64,000 nucleotides of DNA, taken from Pinus tabuliformis. Lineage: Eukaryota > Streptophyta > Pinopsida > Pinales > Pinaceae. Each line of letters opens with the position of its first letter. The stretch's first letter is position 1. Of the stretch, positions 1 through 11,563 are shown piece by piece. Position numbers and translations under genes: made by a program. The notes under the pieces are model-generated. The model did not search any database and was not told the DNA's origin. It saw nothing but the letters and a program-made list of their open reading frames with translations. The stretch lies in contig CM062818.1 of the NCBI GenBank assembly GCA_031772625.1, positions 1,276,444,277 through 1,276,508,276 on the forward strand, read 5' to 3'.

Positions 1-1690
1 GCAACTCCAATTTGTATTCCATAGTACCTATTATCGCACAGAATGCCTAAGCACCGCGACAACTGCTCAGATTGGGGTTTGTCACCATGATCCCCAATAT
101 CTCCATTTAAGTTGTCTCCCAACAACATGGTAAGGGGGGTATACCCTATGGAAATGAAATGAAGGGGAACTAGTTGGGAACCAACCAGTTCAGAATACAC
201 AGTCAAGCGACCAAGTACTTGTTTTATATTTAGCAAGACTTATAGGATTCAATTAGATTTAAATAATTGATACCAGTGCCTTATGGAGTCAACTATCTTG
301 CTAGGAAATTTAGGACCAAGTAAATGATGGAAAACTGCTGCTAAGGAAAATGTTATTATGATGAAAAGAGATGCAAGATGCGATTAGAAAAGGGATGCGT
401 GAGTAGTCTTGAGGTAATATCGTTTAAGACTCAAGTACTTAGTATTGATTAACTTTATGAAAAGAGTACTTAATGAAATAAAGATACAATATTATACAAG
501 AAAACGTGCCAAATATCTCAAGTGCCAATAAGATACACAAGATAACCAAGATGACCTGCTCTTAAAGAAAGATCACTAATATGCCAAAACTTTATAATAA
601 CCACAAACCAATAATGATATTAATGTCAAGAAAGAGAACTAGAGAATTTATGCAATTTATGCTTTAACGACAATTCTGCAATAAGATTATCAACGCTCCG
701 TTTAGACAACTAGGATTCTTCCAAGATAATGCCAATGAAAATTAGATTCAGACCATTCAATTATATTCAGATTATTCAATATTATGCAAATGGAGTTAAT
801 CACCTTCAATGCTACTTAGCTTAAAGAGAATTACCTTTCAATGCAATTACCATTCACAAGTCAAGGCACGCGAAATGATTTAGAAAGATAAATATCAACT
901 ATTCCCATGTTAAATGTTCTTTAGGAATGCAAACTTATATATGTGATTTCGAAGTAGGAAATCAATAGACAACAAGTGCTTAGAATCGAAATCCAAAATC
1001 CAAAAAACCACTAAAATTTGCTGATGTAATCTATGCAAACAAATGCCCTTACAAATGAAACAAAATCACTTATTTTCAGAGATGATATCTATGACAACAT
1101 TTATGTTTTCAGAGACAATAAGAGCAACAAAAAATAAGAAATATTCATGACAACAAGGAAATGCTTGCTGCAAACAAATATATCAGTCCCCTGAAAACTT
1201 GTGACAGTCACCTTCACAATGATGTTAGAGCACTTAATTTTCAGAAATTGTTTTTTTAGGACAACAGTAAAAAAAACTTTAGGACAACAAAAAACAAATT
1301 TTATGCCAACAACAATATAATAATGAAAACAATAAACTATCAATGTTATCATTATGCCAAAAATTTACCGAATATTTTCCAAACTTGCCGACATGAATTA
1401 TAAAAATATTTCAACCTGTTATGATATGATTTCCATAATTATATCAGATCTAATTTACTTCTTACAATTAGCAATTAAAATATTAAATAGGCTTAGAGAT
1501 GGATGCCCAAATCAAGAAATTAATTCCTTAATGTATTAGAAAACTTAGGAACTGATTTTAGGCTAACCCATATGAAATTTTGCGATTGTTATATTTCAGA
1601 CTTCAGAAACAAAATTATTTGGAGATAACAGTCACCCAAAAATGTAGATCTAGGCCAAATTTTTGATACCCATCAAACACAAGTGAATTA
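1..1690. other. AT-rich DNA without recognisable genes
   Basis: No coding frame with family resemblance is seen on either strand. The short open frames (83 residues on the minus strand near 1.1-1.35 kb and 61 residues on the plus strand near 1.35-1.54 kb) have the low-complexity composition expected by chance in AT-rich DNA. It may be old transposon debris, but I cannot assign it. Confidence 0.6.
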
Positions 1691-1696
<6 letters not shown>

Positions 1697-1768
<72 letters not shown>

Positions 1769-1809
1769 TTATTTTATTTTATTTAATTAATTAATTTTAT
1801 TTTATTTTT

Positions 1810-1850
<41 letters not shown>
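1697..1850. repeat. Compound microsatellite (TA)n-(GATA)n-(TTTTA)n-(TA)n
   Basis: A TA run from about 1697 passes into about ten GATA units ending near 1767. T/A-rich TTTTATTT text and a second TA run (about 1813-1849) follow. It is directly visible and likely length-polymorphic. Confidence 0.95.
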
Positions 1851-1851
<1 letters not shown>

Positions 1852-1860
1852 CAATTAATT

Positions 1861-4219
1861 TCAAACCACTTAGATGTGTTTTTCACCACTATTAGAAAGG
1901 TATATGATTGTTGTAGCAAACAGTGAGGAAAAAAAGGGTTTAGAGATCAAACCCTTAGGCCCTAGGCCTTGAAGATCACTTGCCCAAGTTGCCAAAAAAA
2001 TTTCAATACCTGAAACATAAATTTTTACCAATGACCAGCTTCAGAAAATTTAAATATTCAGATTAGAAATGGAGCAAGGGGAATCTAGGGCCAATGAGGG
2101 CTAACACTAGGACCAATAGGGCTAGTGTTGGGCTAGGAGAAGGAAGATATGGGCTTAGGAGCCCCAAAACTTGAAACCCTTGTTCTAAAAAAGTTATTTT
2201 GCTTCAGATCTTTAGATTTATTGCAAAATCTTCAATCGCTGGCCTTGCAATTTTTTTGCAAACTAGATCTTTCCCTCCAGGGCCCAGATCTATCTTAAAA
2301 GCCAAAAATTTCCTTAAATAATCTCATATCTGAAGCCTTTAATGAAATATCTTATCTTTTCTTCCCTGTAAACAAAAGTTTGAGGCTAGATCTTGCCCTC
2401 GAGGGTCTAGATTTAGCTCAAATATGAAGATCTCCTTAGTTGATTTCTTAGATCTATTCCTGCAAACAATCTTTGAGCCCAAACCTTGCCCACCAGGGTC
2501 TAGATATGGCTCAAATATGAAGATTTCCTTGGATTATTTCTTAGATCTATTCCTACACAAGTGAAAGGAGAAAAACCCAATACCCAATATGTACAAAAAT
2601 AGGAAAAATCCCAAAAACCCAAGTGTTAAAATTAAAAATTATGTTACAAAATTTTGGATCTACACAAGTAAAAAAAAAATCTATATAAATAATTTACAGA
2701 TTTATACAAATAATTTATAGATATATCAGATATGAGGAATATGAGTTCAACTTCGCTCCCAGGTCTGTAGATTTAAGGCTCTTTCTAGCAAGATCTAGCT
2801 ATTTAGCACATTTTTTTGAAGATAATAATTTTTAAAATTTTAGGTACTAGCACAGAAAATCCCTGCAAAATATATTTCCTTATATAATCTTGGAGTTTTA
2901 ATCCAGAAGGCTCTCCAGATCTTAGGTTTCGGGAATCGACTGCTTCGACCGAGGACTTCCCCAAATGCCCAAAATCTTTGAATAACGATGACTTCTGCAC
3001 ACTTAAAATATAAACAATCAAATTAATAGAGGTATAAAATAATGATTAAATCTTCAAAGATTGGAGATACCTGCCAATCAAATAAAAATCTTAATGCTAT
3101 ATTAAAACCCAACAATTTAAGCCAGATACATGTGTAATAAACTGATCTACAAGAGCTATTAACCAACAACTTATAAATAAAGATCAACAAAAGTTTAAAC
3201 ACACGTTACCATAAGATACCAGTGAGGAACACTACCATCAAGTAAAACCCCAAAGACTTTGCGTTGTATTATTCCATAAAAGTTTACAAGAGCTTCAAGA
3301 GCTAGTACACTTATCAAAAGATCGGATGAAAAATAGACTAACATCGACCTCTAATTTATAGATAAATTCTCTAATGGCTAGTTCGCTTGATCCCTGTCAA
3401 AGTAATCTCGACCGTTGAAAAAATATTTGGTTATCTTTTAATCTCATCCATCGAAATTATTTGTTTTTTGAGAAATTTCGAATTTTTCATTTAATTCCTT
3501 TTTAATTAACTCAAAAATAATAATTTTGAGTTAATTACCTCAAAAAATTGACTTTGACTTAACTACCAAGGTCCAAGGGTCCAAGGTTTCTTAAAAAATT
3601 CAATATCCCCTTGGCTTGGGACCTTTAAGAATATATTTTTTTAAGACCCACAAATTTTTCTTTTGGAGAATTTAAATTTACCTAGGCCATAAAATTAATT
3701 AAATTTTTGGCTCAAGATTTTTTAATTTAATTTGGTCAGAAAATTTAATTAATTGACTTATGAGAGGATTAATTATTTTTCCAACCTTCTAATACTTAGC
3801 CATGGTGTCTAATTATGAGGGGCCATGCACTAAATATTTTTTACATCAAGATTTTACATTTTAATACATAAAGGGGGGAAACCCGTTCATTATAGACCCT
3901 AAAAAATTACCCATTTCCATGACACAATATAATCTAGTAGACCATGTAACTTGTAATAAAATAATCTAGCCAATTAGCTAGGATTATTCCCAAATCACTT
4001 TTACATAGACTCGATCTAAAACATTAAGACTCACCTAAGATCTTAGCGACAAAATCCACTCTAGCTTTGGTGTAAGAGTGGACGGAAAAATCTGGCAATC
4101 ATTTGTGTCTAGAGACACAGATGAATCAATGAGACAAAAAACCTCCTAGAATGGAGATCGTCAACAAAACCGTAGGTTTACCTAGGCTGTTACATACAGA
4201 CGCAGTCATACTGAGATTA
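1861..4219. other. Gene-free AT-rich stretch
   Basis: No supported gene. Apart from the degenerate 93-bp repeats annotated separately, the stretch is unique-looking AT-rich sequence. The upstream part of the copia element that resumes at 8.28 kb could once have lain here, but I see no gag or protease frame from it. Confidence 0.5.
2262..2565. repeat. Degenerate tandem repeat, period about 93 bp
   Basis: The text CTCAAATATGAAGAT recurs at about 2417 and 2510, each inside a longer unit running from a CCAGGGTCTAGAT-like block to TTTCTTAGATCTATTCCT. A weaker third unit lies upstream at about 2262-2350. No coding potential is apparent. Confidence 0.8.
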
Positions 4220-4289
4220 TCTACATTTTACATATGCAAAATGGGTTGACATATTCATAAAATTGTAGGCTAATGATGAAGTCTGAATG

Positions 4290-5097
4290 GCACGGATACT
4301 CTAACATGATGGATCCCTTTTGCCAAAAAAGGGGTGTACTGCTATGGGGTCGTTGACATAGAGTGGTCAACACTACCAATCCTTTACAATACCTTGTAAG
4401 TTCCATGGTACTTCGGTGATAATTTATTATCCTTCTTGGATTTCTTGAATACCCAATCACCCACATCAAAACTTCTTTCATTGTGATGTTCATCTACCTA
4501 TTGTTTCATTCAATTCTGCACGAGAGTCAAGTTATCCTTTAAAAGTTGGAGAACTTGTTGATGCTCAATGTGACCTTCCACTGCTTGAACTTGAGAATTT
4601 TCTCTTAAAGATGATGTGATGGATGGTGGATGATATCAATAAAGCTCCATAAATGGGGTCAATTTTTCTACAATATGGAAGTCATTATTATACCACCATT
4701 ATTCCATAGGTAACCACTTGACCCATTGCGTTATTTCATCAGATACAAAACAAGGAAGATATCCTTCCAAACATTTGTTCACTTCCTCAATTTTCCCGTC
4801 AGATTGAGGATGATAAGATGAAATATGAGCTAATTGAGTATCAGAACAAGAAAATAATACTGTCCAAAAATTTACAGTGAAAATGAGATCTCTATCACTT
4901 ACAATAATTTTTGGGTTTCCATGTAGCTTTTTAACTATTTCTACAAATTTAGTAGCGACTGTAGTGGATTTGAAAGGATGAAATAGTGCACAAAAGTGTG
5001 CATATTTGGTAAGTCTATCAATTACCACCATGATGACACTCTTTCCTTCGGAATTAGGTAAACCTGTAATAAAATCCATGGAGACTTCCTCCCAATG
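4290..5097 (-). pseudogene. Integrase remnant of the minus-strand chromovirus
   Basis: The 126-residue open piece (5079-4699) is the retroviral integrase core. It has the first catalytic Asp in VVIDRLTKYAHF, the second in IIVSDRDLIF and a Glu in the DGKIEEVN segment, so the D,D,E triad is visible. In the other frame, 4500-4300 continues into the integrase C-terminal tail (SFDVGDWVFKK, then a degenerate KYHGTYKVL). Stops separate the pieces. This is the strand-transfer enzyme of the retroelement and cannot be functional here. Confidence 0.85.
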
Positions 5098-5612
5098 CTA
5101 AATTGGAATGGCTAATGGTTGTAAAAGACACAGGGTCTTAATTGTCCCAACTTTATTTTGTTGGAAAACTAAAAAAATTTCCACAAAATTTTGAATATCA
5201 AATTTAAGGCCATCCCAAAGAGATTCCTTCTTAACCTATGGTAATTTTTTAAAAATCTTGAGTGCCCTCCTGTAACAGAGGTGTGCAATTCCAAAAGAAC
5301 TTTTTGTTTGAGTTGGGAGTTCTTACATAGATATAAGTGATATTCATACCATAATCAATCATTTTTCTGTATATATGTATCAGATGCACTAGGATTTTGC
5401 TACAAATTTTAAATGAGTGTCCATACCTCTTTGTCATTCTTCCTTTCATCCCTTTATTTAGCTATCCAATCAGGTTTAATAATAGTAATGGCACAAAGAA
5501 ATGCTTTCACATCCTCATCGCTTCTTGAGAGTGCATATGAAACAACATTTTGCTTCCCTTTTTGGTAGATGATTTCAAAGTCATAACCCAACATATTTGT
5601 GACCCATTTTTG

Positions 5613-6700
5613 CTACTCTTCTGAAGATAATCTTTGTTCCAAGAAGTATTTAAGACTATCATGATATGTTTTTACCTTGAAGTGTCTTCCCATTAGGTAA
5701 GGATGCCATTTCTTTAGAGCGTGTAGTATTTTCAACATTTCCTTCTCATAAATAGGTTTGTGTAAATACTTTCCCTTGATTGGAAGACTTTCAAAAGCAA
5801 TGAGACTTTTTTCTTGCATTAAAGTAACACCAATGCCATTTCCCAAGGCATCAAATTACACAATAAAGGTTTTGTGAAGTCTGGTGTAGCTAAGACCAGA
5901 GCTCGACATGTTTCCTCTTTAAGATGTTAAAAGGAATCAGTTGATTTTGGATTCCAAAAAATACATATTTATTAAGTAATGTTGTTAGTGGTGATGCTAT
6001 TTTCCCATAATTCTTAGCAAGCTTGCAATAATACCCTATTAACGTGAGAAATACTCAAATATGTCTTAAGGTTGTGGGGATTTTCTATTCCTTTACGGAT
6101 TTAATTTTGTTAGGGTCTGCCTTAACACCCTCACAAGATATAATATGACCCAAATATTCCACTTCCTATGCCCCAAAGAAACATTTGGAGGGTTTTGTAT
6201 ATAATTGTTTCTCCTCCAATAGTTTGAGCACCCTGTCAACATGCTGAAGATGATCTTTCCAAGACTTCTTGTAGATTAATATATCATCAAAATATAATAA
6301 CAAAATTTTTCCAAGGAAGGGTTTGAAAATAGAATTCATTAAACCTTAAAATGTGGAAGGTGCATAAGTAAGACCAAAAGACATGACCAAAAAATCATAG
6401 TGACCTTCATGAGTTCTAAATGCTATTTTCAGAATGTCTTCTATCTTCATTCTAATTTGATGATATCCAGAGCGCAGATCTAGCTTGGTGAAGTAAAGTT
6501 TTCCATGTAGTTCATCCAACAATTAATCAATGACAAATGGGAAATTTATCTTTAATAGTGAGCTTATTTAGCTATCTATAATATAGATACATACACCATG
6601 ATCCATCCTTCTTATGCACCAATACCACTGGAGAAAAGAAGGGACTTTTACTAGGTTGAATTATACTTTCCTCTATCGTTTCTTCAACCAAAAGCTCAAT
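5613..6700 (-). pseudogene. Reverse transcriptase-RNase H remnant
   Basis: On the minus strand the RT is recognisable through the [15 protein letters not shown] block, the [18 protein letters not shown] block and a YFDD catalytic box at 6294-6283, followed by DHLQHV and YLGHIIS. RNase H is the 77-residue piece at 5846-5613, with PIYEKEMLKILHALKKW and YLMGRHFKVKT. Several stop codons and at least one frameshift interrupt it. The family identification is strong, but there is no working enzyme. Confidence 0.85.
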
Positions 6701-6989
6701 TTAACTCTTCTAGGCATAGGGATATCTATAATATTTGATGTTTGGAGGAACATTTCTAGGAATCAAGTGAATAGAATGATCGTGATCGTGAATAGGTGGA
6801 AGACCTTTGGGAGTCTCAAATACCTTGGAATGATTGTCAAGGACTCTTTGGAGATCTAGCGAAACAAATGACTTAAATTTTTGAACATTTAGTGAGCATA
6901 ATTGCATAATAACTCTCATTGTTCCTTCTTAAAAAGTTTTGTCATGCCATTAAAGCTAATTATCTTTCCAAGTTTCCCTATGATACCCA

Positions 6990-7310
6990 TTAATTCAATT
7001 TCCTTTCCTTCCCAAAAAAAATCAATAAAAGTTCTTGAAAATTAAAAACTATCATCCCTAAATATTGTAACCATTGGAATCCTAATACAACATGAACATC
7101 ACCCATTGGAATGGAAAGCATTTGAATACTAATTACATCTCCCCCCATGGTTATATTGATATTATGGCACTTCCCAGAGAAATTTATTGTTTCTCCATTT
7201 CCAACCATCACTTGACACTTTGGTGCAAGAAATAGAAAGAAATTCAACTCCTTGGCTATCTTAAAATGAATAAAATTATGGGTACTTCTTAAATCAATAA
7301 GAACTATCAC
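6990..7310 (-). pseudogene. Retropepsin-like protease remnant
   Basis: This 106-residue open piece carries LIDLRSTHNFI. The family motif is D-S/T-G-S-THNFI, so the catalytic Asp is kept but the neighbouring Ser-Gly is replaced by Leu-Arg, which should destroy the active site. The downstream GDVHVVLGFQWLQYLGMI matches the LGMDWL region of gypsy proteases. It lies between gag and RT, as expected. Confidence 0.8.
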
Positions 7311-7439
7311 ATTTTTCTTCTTTATATATCCTTCTATCTTGAGAGTTTGAGGAGTGGTAATTCTTGGAATTAAAAGATATTGTCAGATTCATTTATTCTT
7401 TTTCAACCGTTGGCATTGGTTCTTGGTGTATATATTCTT

Positions 7440-8125
7440 CATTTGATATTTCTTGTTCCTTTTCTTCCTCCTCTTCACAATTTATGTAAACTAATTTCTT
7501 CTCAGCATACTTATGGCCTTTAGTTTATTTTCTATCACAACTGTAAAAAAGCTATTTTTCTCTTTTTTTCCTCTAGTTGTTGTGGTGTCAACCTTTTAGG
7601 TTGTGGGAGGTGAGGAGAAACAACACTTCCATATTTATAGTTATGAGTGGTAGACTTCCTTGTTGCCATAAATTTGCTTTCAACTTTTCTTTCCACCCTA
7701 GATGCATTCTCCAATGATTTAGGGTCACAAAGGCAAACCTAATGTTGGATGTTATCTTTTAGTGTCCCTAGGAAGACATCAATCATATTCTCCTTTGGAA
7801 TATCATTTACCTTGATATTCAATCTTTGGAAGTCCTCAATGTTCTCCCATACTAGACCCTATTGTTTGAGATTTATCAATTGGCTAAAGAAGGTATTCCT
7901 CTTTGAATCCCCATAATGTAATATCAATTATTGAGTAAAAATTATCCAAGTGACAAATGATTTATGAGAACAAAGCCATCGATACCACACAAATTGGTTG
8001 GGTTCTAAATATAAATATGCAATGTGTACCTTTTGTGTGTGTTGCACATCATGTAGATCAAAGAATTGCTCCATCTGTAGTATCCATGTTATCGGATCCC
8101 TACCATTAAACGTCCTTATCAATAT
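7440..8125 (-). pseudogene. Gag remnant of the minus-strand chromovirus
   Basis: The segment 8122-7928 reads FNGRDPITWILQMEQFFDLH, the start of the gypsy capsid domain (normally F-G-D-P--W---ME-FF). Further along the minus strand, near 7560-7500, a degraded zinc knuckle (SCDRK, then GHKY) remains with most metal ligands lost. Multiple stops are present. Confidence 0.75.
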
Positions 8126-9365
8126 ATAGAATGTGGTTGGTTGTCAAACCAAATTTGGAGTCTTTAAAATCATTATTCAAATTCCTTTTGTTTTTATCAT
8201 GAGTCTCATGGGATACCTTGTCACCATTAGGAAGACTTTGTGGTATGATGCAAACATATTCAATAGGAGGTAATTTTTACTTATAAAATTTTATTGATGA
8301 TTTTTGGTTGTAGGACATGGGTATATTTTGTCAAGAACAGTTTTTTTTTTTTGGAAAATTCAAATAATTCAAAGCCATGGTAGAGAAACAAAGTGGGAAG
8401 TACATTATGATACTTAGATCAGATGGAGGTGATGAGTATGATTTCAAAGAATTTTCATCATTATGTAGGCAACGAGGAGTCAAAAAATAGTTTACAACAA
8501 GATACACTCCACATAAAAATGGAGTAGCTAAAGGAAGAACATGACCATAATGAATATTGCCATAAGTATTCTTAGGGCTAAGAAACTATCCAATTATTTT
8601 TGGTAATAAGCTATTTCTTGTTAAATTTTTATACTATATCAATCTCCAACCAAAAGTGTGTAGGAAAAAGTTCTTAAAGAAGCTTGGAGTGGCATGAAAT
8701 CTAGTGAGGTACATTTCAAAATTTTTGGTAATGTAACTTATGCACATGTTCCAGAAGAATTGAGAAAGAAGCTTGATGATAGAAATGAAAAATATATATT
8801 TATTGGCTATAGTGAGTAGTTTAAAACATATAGACTATGAAATTCCATGAGTAAGAAGCTTATAGTAATTAGGGGTGTTAAATTCCAATACGATCAATCA
8901 TGTGATGGTCAAGTTAATAATACATTTGGAAGTCAGATTCCTTTTCTACAAGTAGATGAATGTGTAGATCCTATAGGAAAAAATACACCAATACTTCCAA
9001 GGTTATAGGTGGAAAGAGAATTTTCAAGACAAGAAAGTCAAATAAAACACAATCCTTCTTCTAGTAGTGATTAAAATCCCACAATAGCCTCTTTAAGGAA
9101 CCAAAGAATGAGAAGTTTGAGAGAAATTTATACACAACTTGATGATGAGGAAGCACACTTTACTCTATTATCAAGTTAGTCAATGACCTTTAAAGAATAA
9201 TTCAATGAAGAATAATGGGTTCAAACTATGAACGAAGAAAATGATGCAGTTGAGGAAAGCCACTCATGGTATCTTGTAGATTGTTGTTATAGAAAGTAAG
9301 TATTGGAGTTAAATGGGTTTATAATCTTTTTTTAATGAGAATGGGAAAGTTGAAAAGCTTAAATC

Positions 9366-9511
9366 TAGACTTGTTGTGAAAGGGTTTTCTCAACAAATCG
9401 ATATTGATTATGGAGAAACCTTTGCTCCACTAGCAAGGTTAAACATAGTTAGAGCAATTTTGGCAATTACAACTCAAAATAGACTTGTTGTGAAAGGGTT
9501 TTCTCAACAAA
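9366..9511 (+). repeat. 114-bp in-frame duplication inside copia RT
   Basis: The text GACTTGTTGTGAAAGGGTTT occurs at 9368 and again at 9482, a shift of 114 bp (38 codons). The second unit is interrupted at 9511 by the LTR element, and its remainder is found after 18513. The duplication therefore predates that insertion. Confidence 0.9.
9507..9511. repeat. Target-site duplication acaaa (left)
   Basis: Five bases acaaa precede the LTR start TGATCTGA at 9512. The same five bases follow the LTR end TCAGATCA at 18513. Confidence 0.9.
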
Positions 9512-9933
9512 TGATCTGAATCTTGGGGGGAGGCCCCCAAGATCTAAAAGATTGAAATGGATCTTGTGGGGGAGGCCCCAAGATCTGAAGAATTACAATG
9601 CTAGAAATAAAATGACAGAACACACAGTAAATAAAACCACAAAGAAACTTTTTATTAAAACTGATAATAACTATAAAGGCTACATTGTGGCGGACAAATC
9701 TGTCCTTTTACAAAATGCAACTTGTTACTTATAGTATTTTCCATTTACAATACCACGGGTCAATTCCATAGGTGAATGAATACCATGGGTGGATGTCACA
9801 ATACCATGGGTCAATTCCATGGGTGAATGAATACCGTGGGTGGATGTCACAATACCATGGGCAAATACCATGGGTGAATGAATACCATGGGTGGATGAAT
9901 ACCTTGGGTTGATGCCATTTTCCATTCGGATCA
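9512..9933 (-). repeat. 3' LTR (in element orientation) of the small LTR element
   Basis: This is 422 bp, from TGATCTGAATC to ATTCGGATCA. Relative to the right-hand LTR it has an extra GATCTTG-plus-G-run block near 9533-9590 and fewer units of the CCATGGGT minisatellite. Confidence 0.88.
9740..9912. repeat. CCATGGGT(G/C)-type minisatellite in the LTR
   Basis: Short units of the form AATACCATGGGTGGATG and CAATTCCATGGGTGAATG alternate through the LTR. CCATGG is self-complementary. The same array in the partner LTR (18246-18490) has a different number of units, as expected for replication slippage. Confidence 0.9.
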
Positions 9934-9946
9934 TTCCTCCCTCCTT
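9934..9946 (-). promoter_or_regulatory. Polypurine tract of the small LTR element
   Basis: On the minus strand the bases immediately before the LTR read AAGGAGGGAGGAA, a textbook polypurine tract for plus-strand priming. This fixes the element's orientation. Confidence 0.85.
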
Positions 9947-10002
9947 AAGAAGCAATGGTCCCCATTGCATGAAGTTCCCTCCTGCGAAGCCTTTGTTGAA
10001 TA

Positions 10003-10007
10003 TGAAG
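10003..10007. repeat. Target-site duplication tgaag (left)
   Basis: Five bases tgaag precede the inner LTR at 10008 and recur at 16955-16959 directly after the inner 3' LTR. Confidence 0.92.
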
Positions 10008-11500
10008 TGATCCAAATTGGATCCTATAACACTATCTAAGTTTTCATGAACTCTTTAAAAATCATGCCAAGGATTAAAAGTCTTACAAGGATCAAGATTA
10101 TTAAGGATATCCTCATAACAGTTGCAATTTGTGATCAGCGTGGAGAAATGAGGATTGTCGGTCAAGCGCGCAGACCGTCGGCCCATGGTAACGCGCGCTA
10201 TCGCAAATTAGCAAATGCAGAGGCCATTTCGAGAAACAGGGGTAGTTTCTGATATGCGATTAGCGCTAATCACATATCACAGGGAAAACCCCTCAAAGAA
10301 GGAAAGGCCGCAAGCACCCAGACCCGAAAAATCATAAAATGCAACATATATCATTCCAATTCCGTCAGAAGCGAGATTCCACAAAAACCGGAAGAATATC
10401 AGAAGGGCTTTGAGCGGTAAGCAGTTTCAACCGAGTCCCGCCTGATGCCATACAATGGTTTTCATGCGTCCGGTGGAAGAGAGAGAAAATCATTCAAATC
10501 GGATGGGTAAACATCATGTTACTTATCCGCTCGTTATGGACGATGACCGTGGGATTTGGAGGCCCCAGATCGACGGTGGAGACGCAATCCAAGAGATGAC
10601 CAAATTTGACGAGGTTAACAGGCAGAGTTGTATAGGACTTGGAGTCAGATATGGACGATGCGTTGGCAAAAGGTCGTGTTTCATGGGCATTCTTGGAGTT
10701 AACGGAAGAAACGATCATTTCAAATATGTCCAATAGAACTGACACTCATCCGTTATGAAATAGGTGGCCACCTCCATGTGAGGCATTATACATTAATTGA
10801 TTACGTAGGACAAAGGGATTCAAACAGACAGAGGCAAGGGAACCAGAAAGCCCTGAAGTGGAAATGAACAGTCAGGAAACAGATTGGCTTAAAAGCCATA
10901 AATTGGCAGAGAGAGAAAGGAGGTGAAGTTAAGGGCAGTAAGCCGAAAGTAGAGAGAGGACGCTGAGCTGACCTGTAGAAGCAAAGGCAGCATCAAGCCA
11001 GAGTTAGGACAGAGACAGAGAGAGTCAGAGAGTTTGTGCACTCCAAAGAAGGCTTGAGAGGTTCAAGCGCACTCCTCTATAATTACTGTCATGTATTGAG
11101 TCTCAGATTGGGCTCATACTACTCTGACCAATAGAGGTCAAAAGTTCAGTGAGGAGAGTCTGTGTAATCCAGAGACTTGGGGGATCCAAGTACAATCTTA
11201 CTGATTTATACCTATTGAGTGAGACTCAAATTGAGCTCACTATTGTAAAAACTCTACTTTGAAAACATAATAGAGAGGCCACCACTGAAGGATGGACCAG
11301 GAGACGTAGCCTAGGAGTATTGGGTGAACTCCTTATTAAACTTGTTGTGTTTGTATGTGTCGCCTTTTATGTTTTCCTTAACTGCTTCATTGCATGTGTA
11401 TTTCACAATCTTATTGATCCGTTGCATAAAATAACATAGGCACATCCATGCACATGAGTCTGCAATACCTTATTATTTGTCTTAGATCAATTTCGGATCA
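10008..11500 (+). repeat. 5' LTR of the nested chromovirus
   Basis: This is 1493 bp, with TG/CA ends. It contains a 68-codon open frame (10046-10252, MNSLKIMPRIK) that also appears in the other two LTR copies at 15496 and 43167. I read that as shared DNA rather than a gene, because the peptides differ at many positions. Confidence 0.93.
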
Positions 11501-11502
11501 AG

Positions 11503-11514
11503 TGGTATCAGAGC
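11503..11514 (+). promoter_or_regulatory. Primer-binding site (tRNA-iMet)
   Basis: TGGTATCAGAGC, two bases after the 5' LTR, is the standard complement of the 3' end of plant initiator tRNA-Met used by Ty3/gypsy and Ty1/copia elements. Confidence 0.95.
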
Positions 11515-11563
11515 TCTAGGTTGCTAAGGTTAGACAAGCTTGTGCTGGATTTTTTTATGTTGA

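Larger units (their letters stand above)
4220..8275 (-). mobile_element. Decayed Ty3/gypsy chromovirus, minus strand
   Basis: Read on the minus strand, right to left, the order is gag (about 8125-7440), aspartic protease (7310-6990), reverse transcriptase (about 6640-5960), RNase H (5846-5613) and integrase (about 5097-4290). That is the Ty3/gypsy order. Every domain is broken by stops or frameshifts, so this is a dead copy. The segment just upstream of RT (6919-6710) shares the phrase HSKVFETPKGLPPIH with the small gypsy derivatives at 20.5-21.8 and 62.1-63.4 kb, so the three belong to related families. I found no convincing LTR pair or target duplication. The right edge abuts copia integrase sequence near 8.28 kb, which suggests insertion into that copia element. 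Confidence 0.9.
8280..9511 (+). pseudogene. Ty1/copia pol remnant, 5' part (integrase to RT start)
   Basis: Reading the plus strand through stops, copia integrase is visible: FIDDF near 8290, FKAMVEKQSGKYIMILRSDG near 8370-8430, then TRYTPHKNGVAKGR near 8500. The linker follows with KLDDRNEKYIFIGYS near 8770. The RT begins at about 9230 (AVEESHSWYLVD) and reaches GETFAPLARLNIVRAI near 9415-9455. The frame is then cut at 9511 by the nested LTR element and resumes at 18514. There are many stops, so this is an old, dead copy. Confidence 0.85.

Noticed and set aside
1725..1767. A CRISPR-like or regulatory repeat array.
   Set aside because: It is a simple GATA microsatellite in plant DNA, with no spacers.
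10046..10252. A 68-codon ATG frame found in all three chromovirus LTR copies (also 15496-15702 and 43167-43373).
   Set aside because: It persists because the LTRs are homologous DNA. The peptides differ at many positions with no sign of constraint and match no family.
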